Notes: generated by a model from the sequence alone, not told the origin. A DNA stretch of 43,640 nucleotides from RBG-16-66-20 sp049651845 (GCA_049651845.1 JBASCW010000177.1:1-43640); one strand, 5' to 3'. Positions 14,220-24,176 are shown, counted from the stretch's first letter. Program-made: numbers and translations.

Positions 14220-16193
14220 TCATACGTCGGCTTCCACCGTCTTCCAGTGCTCGCGCATCCAGTTGCGCCGGCCCTCGGCCTCGCCCGAGTCCATGAGCAG
14301 CTCGAAGGTCTCGCGCGCCTTCTTGAGCTGCTTGGCATCGAGCTGCATGCGCACCAGGCGCCGCGTGTCCGGGTTCATGGTGGTTTCCCAGAGCTGCTCG
14401 GGGCTCATCTCGCCCAAGCCCTTGAAGCGCGAGACCTCCCAGCTGCCCTCCTTCACCTTCTCCTTCTTGAGCTTGCCGATCTCCTCGTCGAGCTCGTCCT
14501 CGTCGAGGCAGTACACGCGCCGCGCGGGCCTGCCCTTGCCCTGCGAGGGCACCTCAATTTTGAATAACGGTGGCTGCGCGACGTAGATGTGGCCGGTCTC
14601 CACGAGCCTGGGCGCGTGCATGAAGAAGAAAGTGAGCAGCAGCGCCTGGATGTGGCCGCCGTCCACGTCGGCGTCGGTCATGATGATCACCTTGCCGTAG
14701 CGGATACCCGAGAGGTCGGGGCTGTCCTCGGCGCCGTGCGGGTCCACGCCGATCGCGGTGGCGATCGCCTGCAGCTCCTTGTTGGCAAGCACGGTGCGCG
14801 AATCCTTGGACATGGTGTTGAGCACCTTGCCGCGCAGCGGCAGCACCGCCTGCGTCTCCTTGTTGCGCGCCTCCTTCGCCGAGCCGCCCGCCGAGTCGCC
14901 CTCGACCATGAACATCTCGTTGCGCGAGGTGTCGTCCGAGGCGCAGTCGACGAGCTTGCCCGGCAGCGTGGCGACGCCGCTCGATTTCTTCCTCTCGAAC
15001 TTCTTGCCCTTGGACAGGCGCGCCATCGCCTGCTCGATCGCGAGCTCGGCGATCTTCTTGCCCTCCTCCGGGTGCTGGTTGAGCCAGAGCTCGAAGCCGT
15101 CGCGCACGCACAGCTCGAGCAGCTTGGAGGCGTGCCGCGTGGTGAGCTTCTCCTTGGTCTGGCCGTGGAACTGCGTGCGCACGATGCGCGCCGAGAGCGT
15201 GAAGCAGGCGCGCTGCCAGAGGTCGTCCGCGATGACTTTCACCCCTTTGGGCTGCAGCGAGCGCGTGTCCATGAACGCCGAGAGCGCGTCGAAGATGCCG
15301 TTGCGGAAGCCCGCCTCGTGCGTGCCCCCCGAGCGCGTGGGGATCAGGTTGACGTGGCTGTCGGCGAACACCTCGCCCTCGGCCACCCAGCCGATCGCCC
15401 AGGTCGCGCCTTCGCCGGCCTCGATCTCGGAATTGGTCTGGACTTCCTTCTCGTCGAAGAACCGCTCGCCGGCAAACAGCGGCGCGATCAGCTCGCGGCC
15501 GTCGAGCATGAACTCGAAGTACTGCGCCATGCCCTTCTCGTAGCGCCAGGCCTGCTCGTCCTTGCCCTCGATCTTCAGTTTCGTCGTCAGCCCGGGAAGC
15601 AGATAGGCCTTGGAGCGGATCAGGTGCTCGAGCTCCCCCAGCGGGATGTTGGGCGAATCGAAGTACTTCGGATCCGGCCAGATGCGAACGACTGTTCCGG
15701 TCTTCTTTTCCTTGATCCTTTCGCTTTTCAGCTTGCTCTTGAGTTCGCCGCCCTCGAAGACAATGGCATGACGGAATCCATCTCTGTACACGGTCACTTC
15801 GCAGCGTTTCGACAGCGCGTTGGAGACCGCGACGCCCACGCCGTGCAGGCCGCCGGAGATGTGGTAGACGCCCTCGCCCGACTTCGCGAACTTGCCGCCG
15901 GCGTGCAGCATGGTGAAGGCGACCTCGACCGCGGGCTTTTTCTCCACCGGGTGCACGTCCACCGGCACGCCGCGGCCCTCGTCGGCGACCTCGACCGAGC
16001 CGTCCTTGAACACCGCCACGGTGATCTTCTTGCCGAAGCCCGCGAGCGCCTCGTCCACCGCGTTGTCGATCGCCTCCTGCACGACGTGCAGCGGGTGGAT
16101 GGTGTGGGTGTACATGCCCGGCATGCGCCGGACGGGCTCCAGGCCCTTGAGCGCCTGGATCGCGGATGCGTCGTAGACCTGCTGCTTGGCCAT
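14220..16193 (-). CDS. parE: DNA topoisomerase IV subunit B (ATPase)
   Basis: A 657-residue GHKL ATPase/TOPRIM subunit. It shows GMYTHTIHPLHVVQEAIDNAVDEALAG (ATP-binding Asn/Asp), GGLHGVGVAVSNALS, the TOPRIM signatures EGDSAGGSAKEARNKE and LPLRGKVLN, and the metal-binding TDADVDGGHI. The C-terminal end has RFKGLGEMSPEQLWETTMNPDTRRL. Length and the immediate parC partner indicate ParE rather than GyrB. ParE hydrolyses ATP to drive the strand passage done by ParC. The ATG at 16193 lacks a strong Shine-Dalgarno. A 7-bp inverted repeat lies just upstream. Repeat copy 4 begins right after the stop. Confidence 0.95.
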   Translation of the reverse strand: MAKQQVYDASAIQALKGLEPVRRMPGMYTHTIHPLHVVQEAIDNAVDEALAGFGKKITVAVFKDGSVEVADEGRGVPVDVHPVEKKPAVEVAFTMLHAGGKFAKSGEGVYHISGGLHGVGVAVSNALSKRCEVTVYRDGFRHAIVFEGGELKSKLKSERIKEKKTGTVVRIWPDPKYFDSPNIPLGELEHLIRSKAYLLPGLTTKLKIEGKDEQAWRYEKGMAQYFEFMLDGRELIAPLFAGERFFDEKEVQTNSEIEAGEGATWAIGWVAEGEVFADSHVNLIPTRSGGTHEAGFRNGIFDALSAFMDTRSLQPKGVKVIADDLWQRACFTLSARIVRTQFHGQTKEKLTTRHASKLLELCVRDGFELWLNQHPEEGKKIAELAIEQAMARLSKGKKFERKKSSGVATLPGKLVDCASDDTSRNEMFMVEGDSAGGSAKEARNKETQAVLPLRGKVLNTMSKDSRTVLANKELQAIATAIGVDPHGAEDSPDLSGIRYGKVIIMTDADVDGGHIQALLLTFFFMHAPRLVETGHIYVAQPPLFKIEVPSQGKGRPARRVYCLDEDELDEEIGKLKKEKVKEGSWEVSRFKGLGEMSPEQLWETTMNPDTRRLVRMQLDAKQLKKARETFELLMDSGEAEGRRNWMREHWKTVEADV

Positions 16194-16195
16194 GG

Positions 16196-16228
16196 ATCTA
16201 GTGGTGCTTCAGTATGCCTCTACTAGAT
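16196..16228. promoter_or_regulatory. Inverted repeat upstream of parE
   Basis: ATCTAGT (16196-16202) and ACTAGAT (16222-16228) are perfect complements separated by 19 nt, in the 29-bp gap between the vapC stop and the parE start. A TACAAT on the minus strand at 16226-16231 could be a -10 for parE, but no -35 is evident. The CTAG-containing symmetry is conspicuous in this GC-rich background. It could be an operator or a weak terminator of vapC. Confidence 0.35.
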
Positions 16229-16672
16229 ATTGTAGCGCCCGCGTAACTGCGCCGCCCCCGAACGCCCCGGCGCGTGCACCGTCAGTCCGGCCGCGGCCCC
16301 GGCTGTCGCGAGCCCTTTGTCGAGCGTGATCATCGGTGCGCCAAGCCGCAATGCGAGCTCCAGGTAGGCTGCATCGTAGGCGCTCAGCGCATGCCGGTCC
16401 GCGAGCGAGCTGATCTGGCGCAGATCATGGACCTGCGCGTCGACACGCAGGCTGAGCCGCGAGGCCTCGTCCAGCGTTTGCAGCCGCTCGGCGCGCGTCA
16501 GCCGGCGCTTGCGCTCCGCCACCAGCAGCGCGTTCGCGAATTCCAGCCGCCAGAGCGAGGGCACCCAGCACTCCTCGTTCGCCACCACGTCGAGCGCCGC
16601 GTCTGTGAAGGCAGTCCGCTCGTCCGGGAAGAACCAGGAGAGGCAGACGGACGAATCGACAACCAGCGCCAT
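16223..16672 (-). CDS. vapC: VapC-type PIN-domain toxin
   Basis: A 149-residue PIN nuclease. Acidic residues at Asp6 (LVVDSSVCLSWFFPDE), Glu44 (RLEFANALL), Asp100 (ALSAYDAAYLELA) and Asp118 (MITLDKGLA) match VapC. The pattern SAYDAAYLELA is typical of the subgroup paired with Phd-type antitoxins. Members cleave tRNA or other RNA when freed from the antitoxin. The ATG at 16672 overlaps the antitoxin stop by one base (TGATG); a TTG one codon upstream is possible but less likely. The pair sits just upstream of parE on the same strand, so read-through into topoisomerase IV genes is possible. Confidence 0.9.
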   Translation of the reverse strand: MALVVDSSVCLSWFFPDERTAFTDAALDVVANEECWVPSLWRLEFANALLVAERKRRLTRAERLQTLDEASRLSLRVDAQVHDLRQISSLADRHALSAYDAAYLELALRLGAPMITLDKGLATAGAAAGLTVHAPGRSGAAQLRGRYNI

Positions 16673-16929
16673 CAATAGCGCCGGCCGGCCTTGATCAGCT
16701 CCGGGATCGTGGTGCCGGGTCCAGGAGGCTTGCCGCGTCCGACTCGCGTGCGCTTGATCTCCTCTACCAGAGCACGCATCCGCGCGCGTTCATCGTCCGT
16801 CTTGACGGCGACGAGTTGGGCGACCTCCTTGCCGCGACGCGTGATCGTGACCGTCTCGCCCGCTTCGACCTTGTCGAGCAGCTCGGCAAGCTTGGTCTTG
16901 GCCTCGAAGGCCCCGACGACGATGGACAT
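16672..16929 (-). CDS. Phd/YefM family antitoxin
   Basis: An 85-residue antitoxin. The N-terminal DNA-binding fold reads VVGAFEAKTKLAELLDKVEAGETVTITRRGKEVAQLVAV, the standard Phd/YefM motif. The C-terminal part (about residues 50-85) is charged and ends GTTIPELIKAGRRY, the portion expected to wrap the toxin. The ATG at 16929 has a GGAG 8-9 bases upstream. It probably represses its own promoter through the small palindrome at 16947-16958. Confidence 0.9.
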   Translation of the reverse strand: MSIVVGAFEAKTKLAELLDKVEAGETVTITRRGKEVAQLVAVKTDDERARMRALVEEIKRTRVGRGKPPGPGTTIPELIKAGRRY

Positions 16930-16946
16930 GCCAGCACTCCAACTAG

Positions 16947-16958
16947 ACAACCAGTTGT
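16947..16958. promoter_or_regulatory. Possible Phd-type operator upstream of the antitoxin
   Basis: ACAAC-ca-GTTGT, a 5-bp inverted repeat with 2-nt centre, lies 18 nt upstream of the antitoxin ATG in a locally AT-rich patch that also holds TATAGC (minus strand, about 16962-16967). Short palindromes of this size are usual Phd/YefM binding sites. Evidence is position and symmetry only. Confidence 0.35.
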
Positions 16959-16993
16959 AAGGCTATACCCGTCGTTTCCTGACGTAAAGGCCC

Positions 16994-17431
16994 TCAGGGC
17001 CGGAAGTCGCCCGACTGGCGGCGCAGCGCATCCATGTGCGCCGAGGTGCACTCGGCGGCGAGCGCGCTGCCGAGGTTGATCGCGAGACCCAGCTCGATCG
17101 GCGCCCAGCGCAGCACCTCGCGAAACGGCATGGTGAGCGGCGCGGCAGAGGCATCGGGCATCTGCTTGGCGACGGACGCCGCGCGCTCGCGGCTGGTGAA
17201 CACGAGCATCGCCGGCTTGCCGTCGCCGCCCTGCGTCACCAGCGGCTTGGGGTCCGCGCCGCCGCCGGTGGCGCCCGCGGAGTTCTGCGAATAGAGCAAC
17301 ACCTCCGACTCCATGAGCGCCGCGAGCACCTTCTCGACCGGCGTCTGCTGCCAGATGTGCTCGAAGATCGCCTCCTCCACCGGGCCCTTCGGCTTGATCG
17401 CGAGCTTGGCGGCGAAGGACACGAGGCTCAT
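16994..17431 (-). CDS. SseB-like protein
   Basis: A 145-residue cytoplasmic protein with the SseB N-terminal domain pattern: PVEKVLAALMESEVLLYS, a Gly-rich loop (SAGATGGGADP), KPAMLVFTSRERAASVA and FREVLRWAPIELGLAINLGSA. SseB was named from serine sensitivity in E. coli; its biochemical function is not settled. It is the last gene of a five-gene minus-strand operon, starting 10 nt after the enoyl-CoA hydratase stop. The association with catabolic genes could be incidental. Confidence 0.75.
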   Translation of the reverse strand: MSLVSFAAKLAIKPKGPVEEAIFEHIWQQTPVEKVLAALMESEVLLYSQNSAGATGGGADPKPLVTQGGDGKPAMLVFTSRERAASVAKQMPDASAAPLTMPFREVLRWAPIELGLAINLGSALAAECTSAHMDALRRQSGDFRP

Positions 17432-17441
17432 CGGTATGCCC

Positions 17442-18238
<797 letters not shown>

Positions 18239-18239
<1 letters not shown>

Positions 18240-19105
18240 CAGCGCGCGAGCCCGGCTTCGCGGAAGTACTTGAGCGCGCCGGGATGGATGAGGTCCTGGC
18301 GCGGCGCGGCGCCGACGGTGTTGGCTGCCGTGGTCTCGCGCGCCTGCTCCAGGCGCGCCGCGAGCGCGCTCTCGGCCCCGCGCAGCGCGCGCGCGAGCAG
18401 GTAGCCCTGCTCGTCGCCCAGGCCGGGCCGCGCGAGCACGTAGCTCCAGGAGCCGACCGAGGGCAGCGGCGCGTCCTGCCCGGGATAGCTCTTCGCGGGC
18501 AGCGTGACGGCCTGCAGCGACGGCTGCTTCGCGAGAATGCGCTTGATTTCGTCGGCGTTCGGGCCCACCAAGCGCGCGCCCGACTTGGCGAGCGCGGTGA
18601 ACGCGGGCCAGCCCACGCCCGCGCCCCAGAGCGCATCGGCGCGCCCGTCAAGCAGCATCGGCGGGCCGTCGGCGGCCTTCTCGAGGGTGATTTCCATGAC
18701 TCTTACATCCAGGGAACCTAGAACCGAACGGCCCAGAACGGTTATTCCGGACCCCTGGGTGCCCAGCACCACGGTCTTGCCCTTCAGGTCGGCGATCGCG
18801 CGCACCGGGCTGTCGGCGCGCACCATGAACATGCCGGGCGAGGAGTACATCGCCGCGACGATGCGCAGCTCGGTGCCCGGCTTGGCGAGCGCCGCGCTCG
18901 CGAGCTCGCCGGCCACCAGCCCCAGGTCGAGCTTGCCCGCCTCCAGCAGCGGCACGTTCTCGGTGCTGCCCTTGGTGTTGCGCGTCTCGATGCGCAGGCG
19001 CGGCTCCTGCGCGTTAAGCAGGTCGGCGTATGCCGCGCCGAACACCGGGAAGCCGCCGCCCGGAGTCGCGGTGCCGAGAATCAGGCTGAACACGATGGGA
19101 TTCAT
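18239..19105 (-). CDS. TAXI-family TRAP-type solute-binding protein lacking an export signal
   Basis: A 288-residue protein of the TAXI group: LILGTATPGGGFPVFG, GSTENVPLLEAGKLDLGLVAGE, LKGKTVVLGTQGSGITV and the C-terminal DLIHPGALKYFREAGL. TAXI proteins normally act in the periplasm as receptors for TRAP transporters (dicarboxylates or amino acids). Here the ATG at 19105 lies only seven residues before the first core strand, so there is no signal peptide. The upstream bases encode the end of the lipoprotein gene (ATGA overlap). No TRAP membrane subunits are nearby. It may be a cytoplasmic binding protein or a decayed receptor. Confidence 0.82.
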
Positions 19106-19938
19106 TCGACGAAGCTGGGCGCCTTCGGGATCGGGATGTGCTGCTGCTTGTCGTGGCCAACCCAGACGTGCGCGCCTGCCTGCTTCGCGTAGACCTTCAT
19201 CGCCTCGATGCTGCGCCGGCTCGCGGCCTGGTCGTAGTTGAAGCCGGGCACCACGCTGTTCTCCCAGCTGTAGGTGAGGTGCACGAGGTCCCCGGTGAGC
19301 AGCACCGGCCCGCGCTTGGGCAGGCGCACCAGCAGCGACTGGTGGCCGGGCGTGGCCTTGATCAGCACCGAGCCATCGCCGAACACGTCGTAGTCGCCGT
19401 TCAGTTTCTCGACCTGCGCGCTGCGCAGCTTGTCGAAGTTGGCGGCGACGAAGTTGTATTTCTGCGGCTCGGACCCGAACACCGCGCCATACTCCGCCCC
19501 CTGCATGATCAGCAGCGACGCGCCGAACAGGTTGGCGCTGCCCGAGTGGTCGCCGTGCGAGTGCGACATCGCGAAATAGCGGATGTCCGCGGGCTCGAGG
19601 CCGATCTCCTTGAGCGATTCGACGAGCGGCTTGCGCATGTGCGCGGTGATGAGCCCGTTCGGCGCCGTGAGGCCGTTCGGCAGCGCCGCGAGCCGGTCGG
19701 CGTTGCCCGAGTCCCAGAGCATCCAGCCCTTGGCGTGCTTGATGAGGTAGCAGTGGTTGACGAACACGTGCGCCTTGCCGGCGTTCGCGCCCGGCGTCCA
19801 GCGCCACAGGTCCTTGACGTGGTTCTCGCCGCACTCGATCACGTACATGAGCTGGACGGGCGACTGCGGCCGCCAGGCATCCATGCCGGAGCAGCCGGAG
19901 AGCAGGACGAGGGCGAGCAAGCCGAGCTGTCTTTTCAT
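19102..19938 (-). CDS. Metallo-beta-lactamase-fold lipoprotein (N-acyl homoserine lactonase-like)
   Basis: A 278-residue protein with a lipoprotein signal peptide (LALVLLSGC, lipidated Cys16). It has the metallo-beta-lactamase metal motif MSHSHGDHSGSANLF (His126, His128, Asp130, His131), a later TPGHQSLLVRL histidine, the bridging aspartate in LLTGDLVHL and a final VGHD. The order and the N-terminal CYLIKH segment resemble AHL lactonases and related lactone or ester hydrolases. It should be anchored in the envelope facing the periplasm. It starts 3 nt after the mmsA stop and overlaps the TAXI gene by 4 nt. The true substrate is unknown; quorum quenching is only one possibility. Confidence 0.85.
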   Translation of the reverse strand: MKRQLGLLALVLLSGCSGMDAWRPQSPVQLMYVIECGENHVKDLWRWTPGANAGKAHVFVNHCYLIKHAKGWMLWDSGNADRLAALPNGLTAPNGLITAHMRKPLVESLKEIGLEPADIRYFAMSHSHGDHSGSANLFGASLLIMQGAEYGAVFGSEPQKYNFVAANFDKLRSAQVEKLNGDYDVFGDGSVLIKATPGHQSLLVRLPKRGPVLLTGDLVHLTYSWENSVVPGFNYDQAASRRSIEAMKVYAKQAGAHVWVGHDKQQHIPIPKAPSFVE

Positions 19939-19941
19939 GTC

Positions 19942-21447
19942 TTATCCCAAGGTAGGCATGTTGAGACCGGGCGCGGGAGTATCCTGGTGCGGCCAGCGGG
20001 TCGTCACGACTTTCGTGCGCGTGTAGAACTTCACGCCCTCCATGCCGTGCACGTGCAGGTCGCCGAACAGCGAATTCTTCCAGCCGCCGAAGGAGTAGAA
20101 CGCCACCGGCACCGGGATCGGCACGTTGATGCCGATCATGCCGACCTGCACCTCGTTCTCGAAGCGGCGCGCGGCGCCGCCCGATTCGGTGAAGATCGCC
20201 GTGCCGTTGGCGTAGGGGTTGGCGTTCACCATGGCGATCGCCTCGTCCAGGCTCTTGACGCGCAGCACGACCAGCACCGGCCCGAAGATCTCGTTCTTGT
20301 AGATCTCCATGTCGCGCGTCACGTTGTCGAAGAGCGTGGTGCCGAGGAAAAATCCTTCCTGCATCTCGGTCTTCCGGCCGTCCAGCACCATCTTCGCTTT
20401 CTCGGAAATCCCCTTCTCTACGAAACCCAGAACCTTGTCCCGATGTTCCCGCGTGATGAGCGGCCCCATGTCCATGCCCTCGCGATCCCCCGGTCCGATC
20501 TTGATGGCTTGCGCCTTCTTCTTCAGCAGCGCAACCAGCGGATCGGCCGCGGCACCCACGGCGACGACGGCGGAGATCGCCATGCAGCGCTCGCCCGCCG
20601 AGCCGTAGGCCGCGCCGATCAGCGCGTCGGCGGCGAATTCGAGGTCCGCGTCGGGCAGCACCACCGCGTGGTTCTTCGCGCCGCCCAGCGCCTGGACCCG
20701 CTTGCCGTTCTTCGCGCAGGTCTCGTAGATGTACTTCGCGATTGGCGTGGAGCCAACGAAGGAAACCGCGTGGATGCCGGGATGATTCAGGATCGCGTCC
20801 ACGGCGGCCTTGTCGCCGTGCACGACATTGAACACGCCGTCGGGCAGGCCCGCTTCCTTGAACAGCTCGGCCATCCTGATCGATGCCGAGGGCACCTTCT
20901 CCGAGGGCTTGAGGATGAAGGTGTTGCCGCAGGCGATCGCCACCGGGAACATCCACATCGGCACCATCGCCGGGAAATTGAACGGCGTGATGCCCGCGCA
21001 AACGCCCACGGCCTGGCGCACGCTGTGCGTGTCCACCGCCGTGCCGACGTTCTCCGAGTACTCGCCCTTGAGCAGCTGCGGGATGCCGCAGACGAACTCG
21101 ACCACCTCGATGCCCCGCTGCACCGAGCCCATCGCGTCCGGCAGCGTCTTGCCGTGCTCCTCGGTGATGAGCGCTGCGATCTCCTTCTGATTCTTCTGCA
21201 GCAAGCCCAGGAACGCCTGCATCACGCGCGCGCGCCGCAGGATCGACGCGTCGCGCCACGCGGGCAGCGCGGCGGCAGCCGCCTTCACCGCGGCATCGAT
21301 CGCGGCCGCATCGCAGTACGGGACGCGCTTGGTCACCTGCCCGGTGGCAGGGTTGTACACCTCGCCCATGCGTCCCTGCGGGATCACCGCCTTGCCGTTG
21401 ATCCAGGCGGGAACGGTGGCGAGCTTCAGTTCGGCGGGCTTGTTCAT
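19942..21447 (-). CDS. mmsA: CoA-acylating methylmalonate-semialdehyde dehydrogenase
   Basis: A 501-residue aldehyde dehydrogenase of the MmsA subgroup. Indicators are GVCAGITPFNFPAMVPMWMFP, FVGSTPIAKYIYETCAKNGKRVQALGGAKNHAVVLPDADL, and the nucleophile Cys288 in YGSAGERCMAIS. MmsA converts methylmalonate or malonate semialdehyde plus CoA and NAD+ to propionyl- or acetyl-CoA with loss of CO2, in valine, inositol or beta-alanine breakdown. The ATG at 21447 fits the family length. It is first in a minus-strand operon with the lactonase-like lipoprotein, TAXI protein, enoyl-CoA hydratase and SseB. It is divergent from mnmC across 49 bp. Confidence 0.92.
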   Translation of the reverse strand: MNKPAELKLATVPAWINGKAVIPQGRMGEVYNPATGQVTKRVPYCDAAAIDAAVKAAAAALPAWRDASILRRARVMQAFLGLLQKNQKEIAALITEEHGKTLPDAMGSVQRGIEVVEFVCGIPQLLKGEYSENVGTAVDTHSVRQAVGVCAGITPFNFPAMVPMWMFPVAIACGNTFILKPSEKVPSASIRMAELFKEAGLPDGVFNVVHGDKAAVDAILNHPGIHAVSFVGSTPIAKYIYETCAKNGKRVQALGGAKNHAVVLPDADLEFAADALIGAAYGSAGERCMAISAVVAVGAAADPLVALLKKKAQAIKIGPGDREGMDMGPLITREHRDKVLGFVEKGISEKAKMVLDGRKTEMQEGFFLGTTLFDNVTRDMEIYKNEIFGPVLVVLRVKSLDEAIAMVNANPYANGTAIFTESGGAARRFENEVQVGMIGINVPIPVPVAFYSFGGWKNSLFGDLHVHGMEGVKFYTRTKVVTTRWPHQDTPAPGLNMPTLG

Positions 21448-21496
21448 GGCGGATCCTGCGGAAAGAGCGGAAATTCTACGCCGATATACTGGCTGG

Positions 21497-23302
21497 ATGC
21501 CCCTTCCGCTGGTTCCGGCGCGCCCCGCGTTCGCCGCCGACGGCACGCCCTGGTCCGAGGCGTACGGCGACGTGTACCACAGCGCCGACGGCGGCATCGC
21601 GCAGGCGCGGCACGTGTTCCTGCGCGGCAACGGGCTGCCCGAGCGCTGGCGCGGCCGGCGCCTGTTCACCGTGCTCGAGACCGGTTTCGGCTTCGGCCTT
21701 TCGTTCCTCGTCACCTGGCAGGCCTGGCGCGACGACCCTCAGCGCTGCGAGCGCCTGCATTTCGTCTCGGTGGAAAAGCATCCGTTCGAGGGGCCTGATC
21801 TTTCCTTGCTATTGGAAAAATACGCAGAACTGAAAAGCGATGCGCTCGTCGCACGCTGGCCCATGCTCGTGCCCGGCATGCACCGGCTCGAATTCGAGAA
21901 CGGAAATGTCGTTCTGACCCTCTATTTCGGCGACGTCGCCGACGGGCTGCCGCAGCTCGCGCTCGCGGCCGACGCGGTCTACCTGGACGGCTTCGCGCCG
22001 GCGCGGAACCCGGAGATGTGGGGCGCGCGGCTGCTGCGGCACCTGGGCCGCCTCGCCGCGCCGGGCGCCACGGCCGCGACCTGGAGCATCGCCGCGCCGG
22101 TGCGCGCAGCGCTCGAGGGCGCCGGCTTTGCCGTAGAGAAGGAAAAGGGCTTCGGCACGAAACGGGAGATGCTCCGCGCTAGCCTGATCCCGAGAAAAAG
22201 ATCGATAAAAAGCGCGCAAGCAGATCGCTCCGCGATCGTCATCGGCGCGGGCGTCGCCGGCGCCGCCGTGGCCGAGCGCCTGGCGTCGCGCCGCTGGCAG
22301 GTGACGCTGATCGAGCGGCACGCAGGCCCGGCTGAAGAAGCATCCGGCAACCCGGCGGGCGCCTTCCATCCGGTGATCGCGCCCGACGACAGCCTGTTCG
22401 CGCGCTTCACGCGCGCCGCGTTTCTCTTCCTGCTGAACCACTGGCAAGGCCTGGACGGCCTGCAATGGTCGCGCTGCGGCGTGCTGCAGCTCGCGCGCGA
22501 CGAGCGCGAGCTCGCCGCGCAGCGGCGCGCGCTCGACACGCTCGGCTACCCGAAGGAGTACGCATCCTTCGACGCGGAGCGCGGCGGCATCTGGTTTCCG
22601 GAGGGCGGCTGGGTACGGCCGCGAAGCCTGGTGGAAGGTCTTCTGGCCCGATTTGAGATGGAAAGATGTTTTGACCGGGAGGTTTTTTCACTTTCCCGTG
22701 AAGGAGACATCTGGAAAGCCAAAGACGATCAAAGCCGCGTCATCGCTTCGGCCCCCGTCGTTGTGCTCGCCAACGCGGCCGACGCGCTGCGCCTTGCGCC
22801 GCAGCCCTCGGTGCGCCTGCAGCGCGTGCGCGGGCAGCTCACGCTCGTGCCGGCGATCGCGGGCCTCGAGCACGTGCTGCTGCGCGGCGGCATGGCGCTG
22901 CCGGGCGTGGGCGGCCTGTCGGTGGTGGGCGCGAGCTACGACATCGGCGACGAGGACGCGGATCTTCGCGCCGACAGCCATGCCGGCAACCTCGAGCGCC
23001 TGGAGCGGATCCTGCCCGGCGCCGCAGCGGGCCTGGATCCGGAGAAGCTCGATGGCCGCGTCGCCTTCCGCGCCACCGTGCGCGACCGGCTGCCGCTCGC
23101 CGGGGCGATGGGCGACGGCCTGTTCGGCGCCTTCGCCTACGGCTCGCGCGGCCTGCTGTGGGCCGGGCTGTGCGGCGAGCTCATCGCGAGCCAGCTCGAA
23201 GGCGAGCCACTGCCCGTGGAACGAAAGCTCGCGGCGGCCGTGGCGCCGGAGCGCTTTCGCCTCCGGCAACAGAGAAAAGGCGCTACGGCCGCTCCAGCTT
23301 GA
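21497..23302 (+). CDS. mnmC: Bifunctional tRNA 5-methylaminomethyl-2-thiouridine biosynthesis protein
   Basis: A 601-residue two-domain enzyme. The N-terminal ~230 residues are the SAM-dependent methyltransferase (LETGFGFGLSFLVTWQAW; DAVYLDGFAPARNPEMW; KREMLRASL). The C-terminal part is an FAD oxidoreductase (IVIGAGVAGAAVAERLASRRWQVTLIERH; EASGNPAGAFHP; FRATVRDRLPLAG). MnmC removes the carboxymethyl group from cmnm5(s2)U34 and then methylates the resulting amine in certain tRNAs. The ATG at 21497 gives the usual start. Its last 20 nt overlap the convergent CDF transporter gene. A locally AT-rich, rare-codon patch lies at about 22640-22760. Confidence 0.95.
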   Translation: MPLPLVPARPAFAADGTPWSEAYGDVYHSADGGIAQARHVFLRGNGLPERWRGRRLFTVLETGFGFGLSFLVTWQAWRDDPQRCERLHFVSVEKHPFEGPDLSLLLEKYAELKSDALVARWPMLVPGMHRLEFENGNVVLTLYFGDVADGLPQLALAADAVYLDGFAPARNPEMWGARLLRHLGRLAAPGATAATWSIAAPVRAALEGAGFAVEKEKGFGTKREMLRASLIPRKRSIKSAQADRSAIVIGAGVAGAAVAERLASRRWQVTLIERHAGPAEEASGNPAGAFHPVIAPDDSLFARFTRAAFLFLLNHWQGLDGLQWSRCGVLQLARDERELAAQRRALDTLGYPKEYASFDAERGGIWFPEGGWVRPRSLVEGLLARFEMERCFDREVFSLSREGDIWKAKDDQSRVIASAPVVVLANAADALRLAPQPSVRLQRVRGQLTLVPAIAGLEHVLLRGGMALPGVGGLSVVGASYDIGDEDADLRADSHAGNLERLERILPGAAAGLDPEKLDGRVAFRATVRDRLPLAGAMGDGLFGAFAYGSRGLLWAGLCGELIASQLEGEPLPVERKLAAAVAPERFRLRQQRKGATAAPA

Positions 23303-24176
23303 TGTCGTCGTAGGATGAAGGATGCGAGATCGGCTCGATGTGCGAGAGCAGGATCGCGTTCGGCACCAGCGACCGTATGCGCTCCTCGATCTCCTCTGCG
23401 AGCACGTGCGCGCGATCCACGGTCCACGCGTCGGGCACGAGCAGGTGGAAGGAGACGAAGCGGCGCGCGCCCGCCTGGCGCGTGAGCAGCGCGTGGAATT
23501 CCACCTCGTAGCGCTTGCGGTACTCGGCGAAGATCCTCTCGATGTCGGCGCGCTCGGCCGCCGGGATCGCGGCGTCCAGCAGTCCGGCGAAGGAACGCTG
23601 CATCAGCATGAAGCCGGTGAATACGATGTGCACCGCCACTGCCAGCGCGATCAGCGGATCGAGGATGTTCCAGCCGGTGGCGGCAACGATCGCCACGCCC
23701 GCGATGATGCCGGCCGAGGTCCAGACGTCGGTCATCAGGTGGTGGCCGTCGGCCTCCAGCGCGATGCTCTGCAGGCGCCTGCCCGCGGCGATCAGCAGCC
23801 AGCCGCAGCCGAGGTTGACCGCGGAGGCGAGCGCCGAGAGCGCGATGCCGAACAGCGGCGCCTCGATCGGCTGCGGGTCGGCCAGGCGCGGCAGCGCGGC
23901 CCAGGCGATGCTCACCGCGGCGAACACGATGAGCGCGCCCTCGATGCCGCTGGAGAAGTACTCGGCCTTGTAGCGCCCATAAGGATGCGCCTCGTCCGGC
24001 GGCGCGGCGGCAAGGCGCAGCATCGACAGCGCGAGCAGCGCCGCGGCCAGGTTGATGAGCGACTCGAGCGCATCCGACAGCAGCCCGACCGAGCCGGTCG
24101 CGGCCCAGGCCCAGGTCTTGAGCGCGATGGTGGCGAGCGCCGCGGCGACCGACAGCCACGCGTAGCGCTGCAGCAC
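23283..24176 (-). CDS. Cation diffusion facilitator (CDF) family metal transporter
   Basis: A 297-residue membrane protein with six predicted helices followed by a cytoplasmic domain (about residues 205-297). The family marks are GSVGLLSDALESLINLAA in helix 2, HPYGRYKAEYFSS, and the second metal-site motif DGHHLMTDVWTSAG. The C-terminal domain has FHLLVPDAWTVDRAHVLAEEIE. CDF proteins export divalent metals such as Zn, Co, Fe or Mn in exchange for protons. Metal choice cannot be decided from this sequence. It starts 4 nt after the stop of the LldD-type gene on the same strand, so the two are probably co-transcribed. Confidence 0.9.
   Translation of the reverse strand: MLQRYAWLSVAAALATIALKTWAWAATGSVGLLSDALESLINLAAALLALSMLRLAAAPPDEAHPYGRYKAEYFSSGIEGALIVFAAVSIAWAALPRLADPQPIEAPLFGIALSALASAVNLGCGWLLIAAGRRLQSIALEADGHHLMTDVWTSAGIIAGVAIVAATGWNILDPLIALAVAVHIVFTGFMLMQRSFAGLLDAAIPAAERADIERIFAEYRKRYEVEFHALLTRQAGARRFVSFHLLVPDAWTVDRAHVLAEEIEERIRSLVPNAILLSHIEPISHPSSYDDIKLERP

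Noticed and set aside
14589..16226. A 545-codon open frame antisense to parE, and similar long frames antisense to mmsA (19138-21798), fadJ (35077-37428), fadE (31820-33256) and parC
   Set aside because: All are Arg/Ala/His-rich with no domain pattern, and each lies opposite a clearly conserved enzyme. They are the usual by-product of GC-rich codon bias.
21448..21496. Shared operator between mmsA and mnmC
   Set aside because: The 49-bp gap has no convincing inverted repeat; only a generic AT-rich stretch (TCTACGCCGATATACT) that could hold a promoter.
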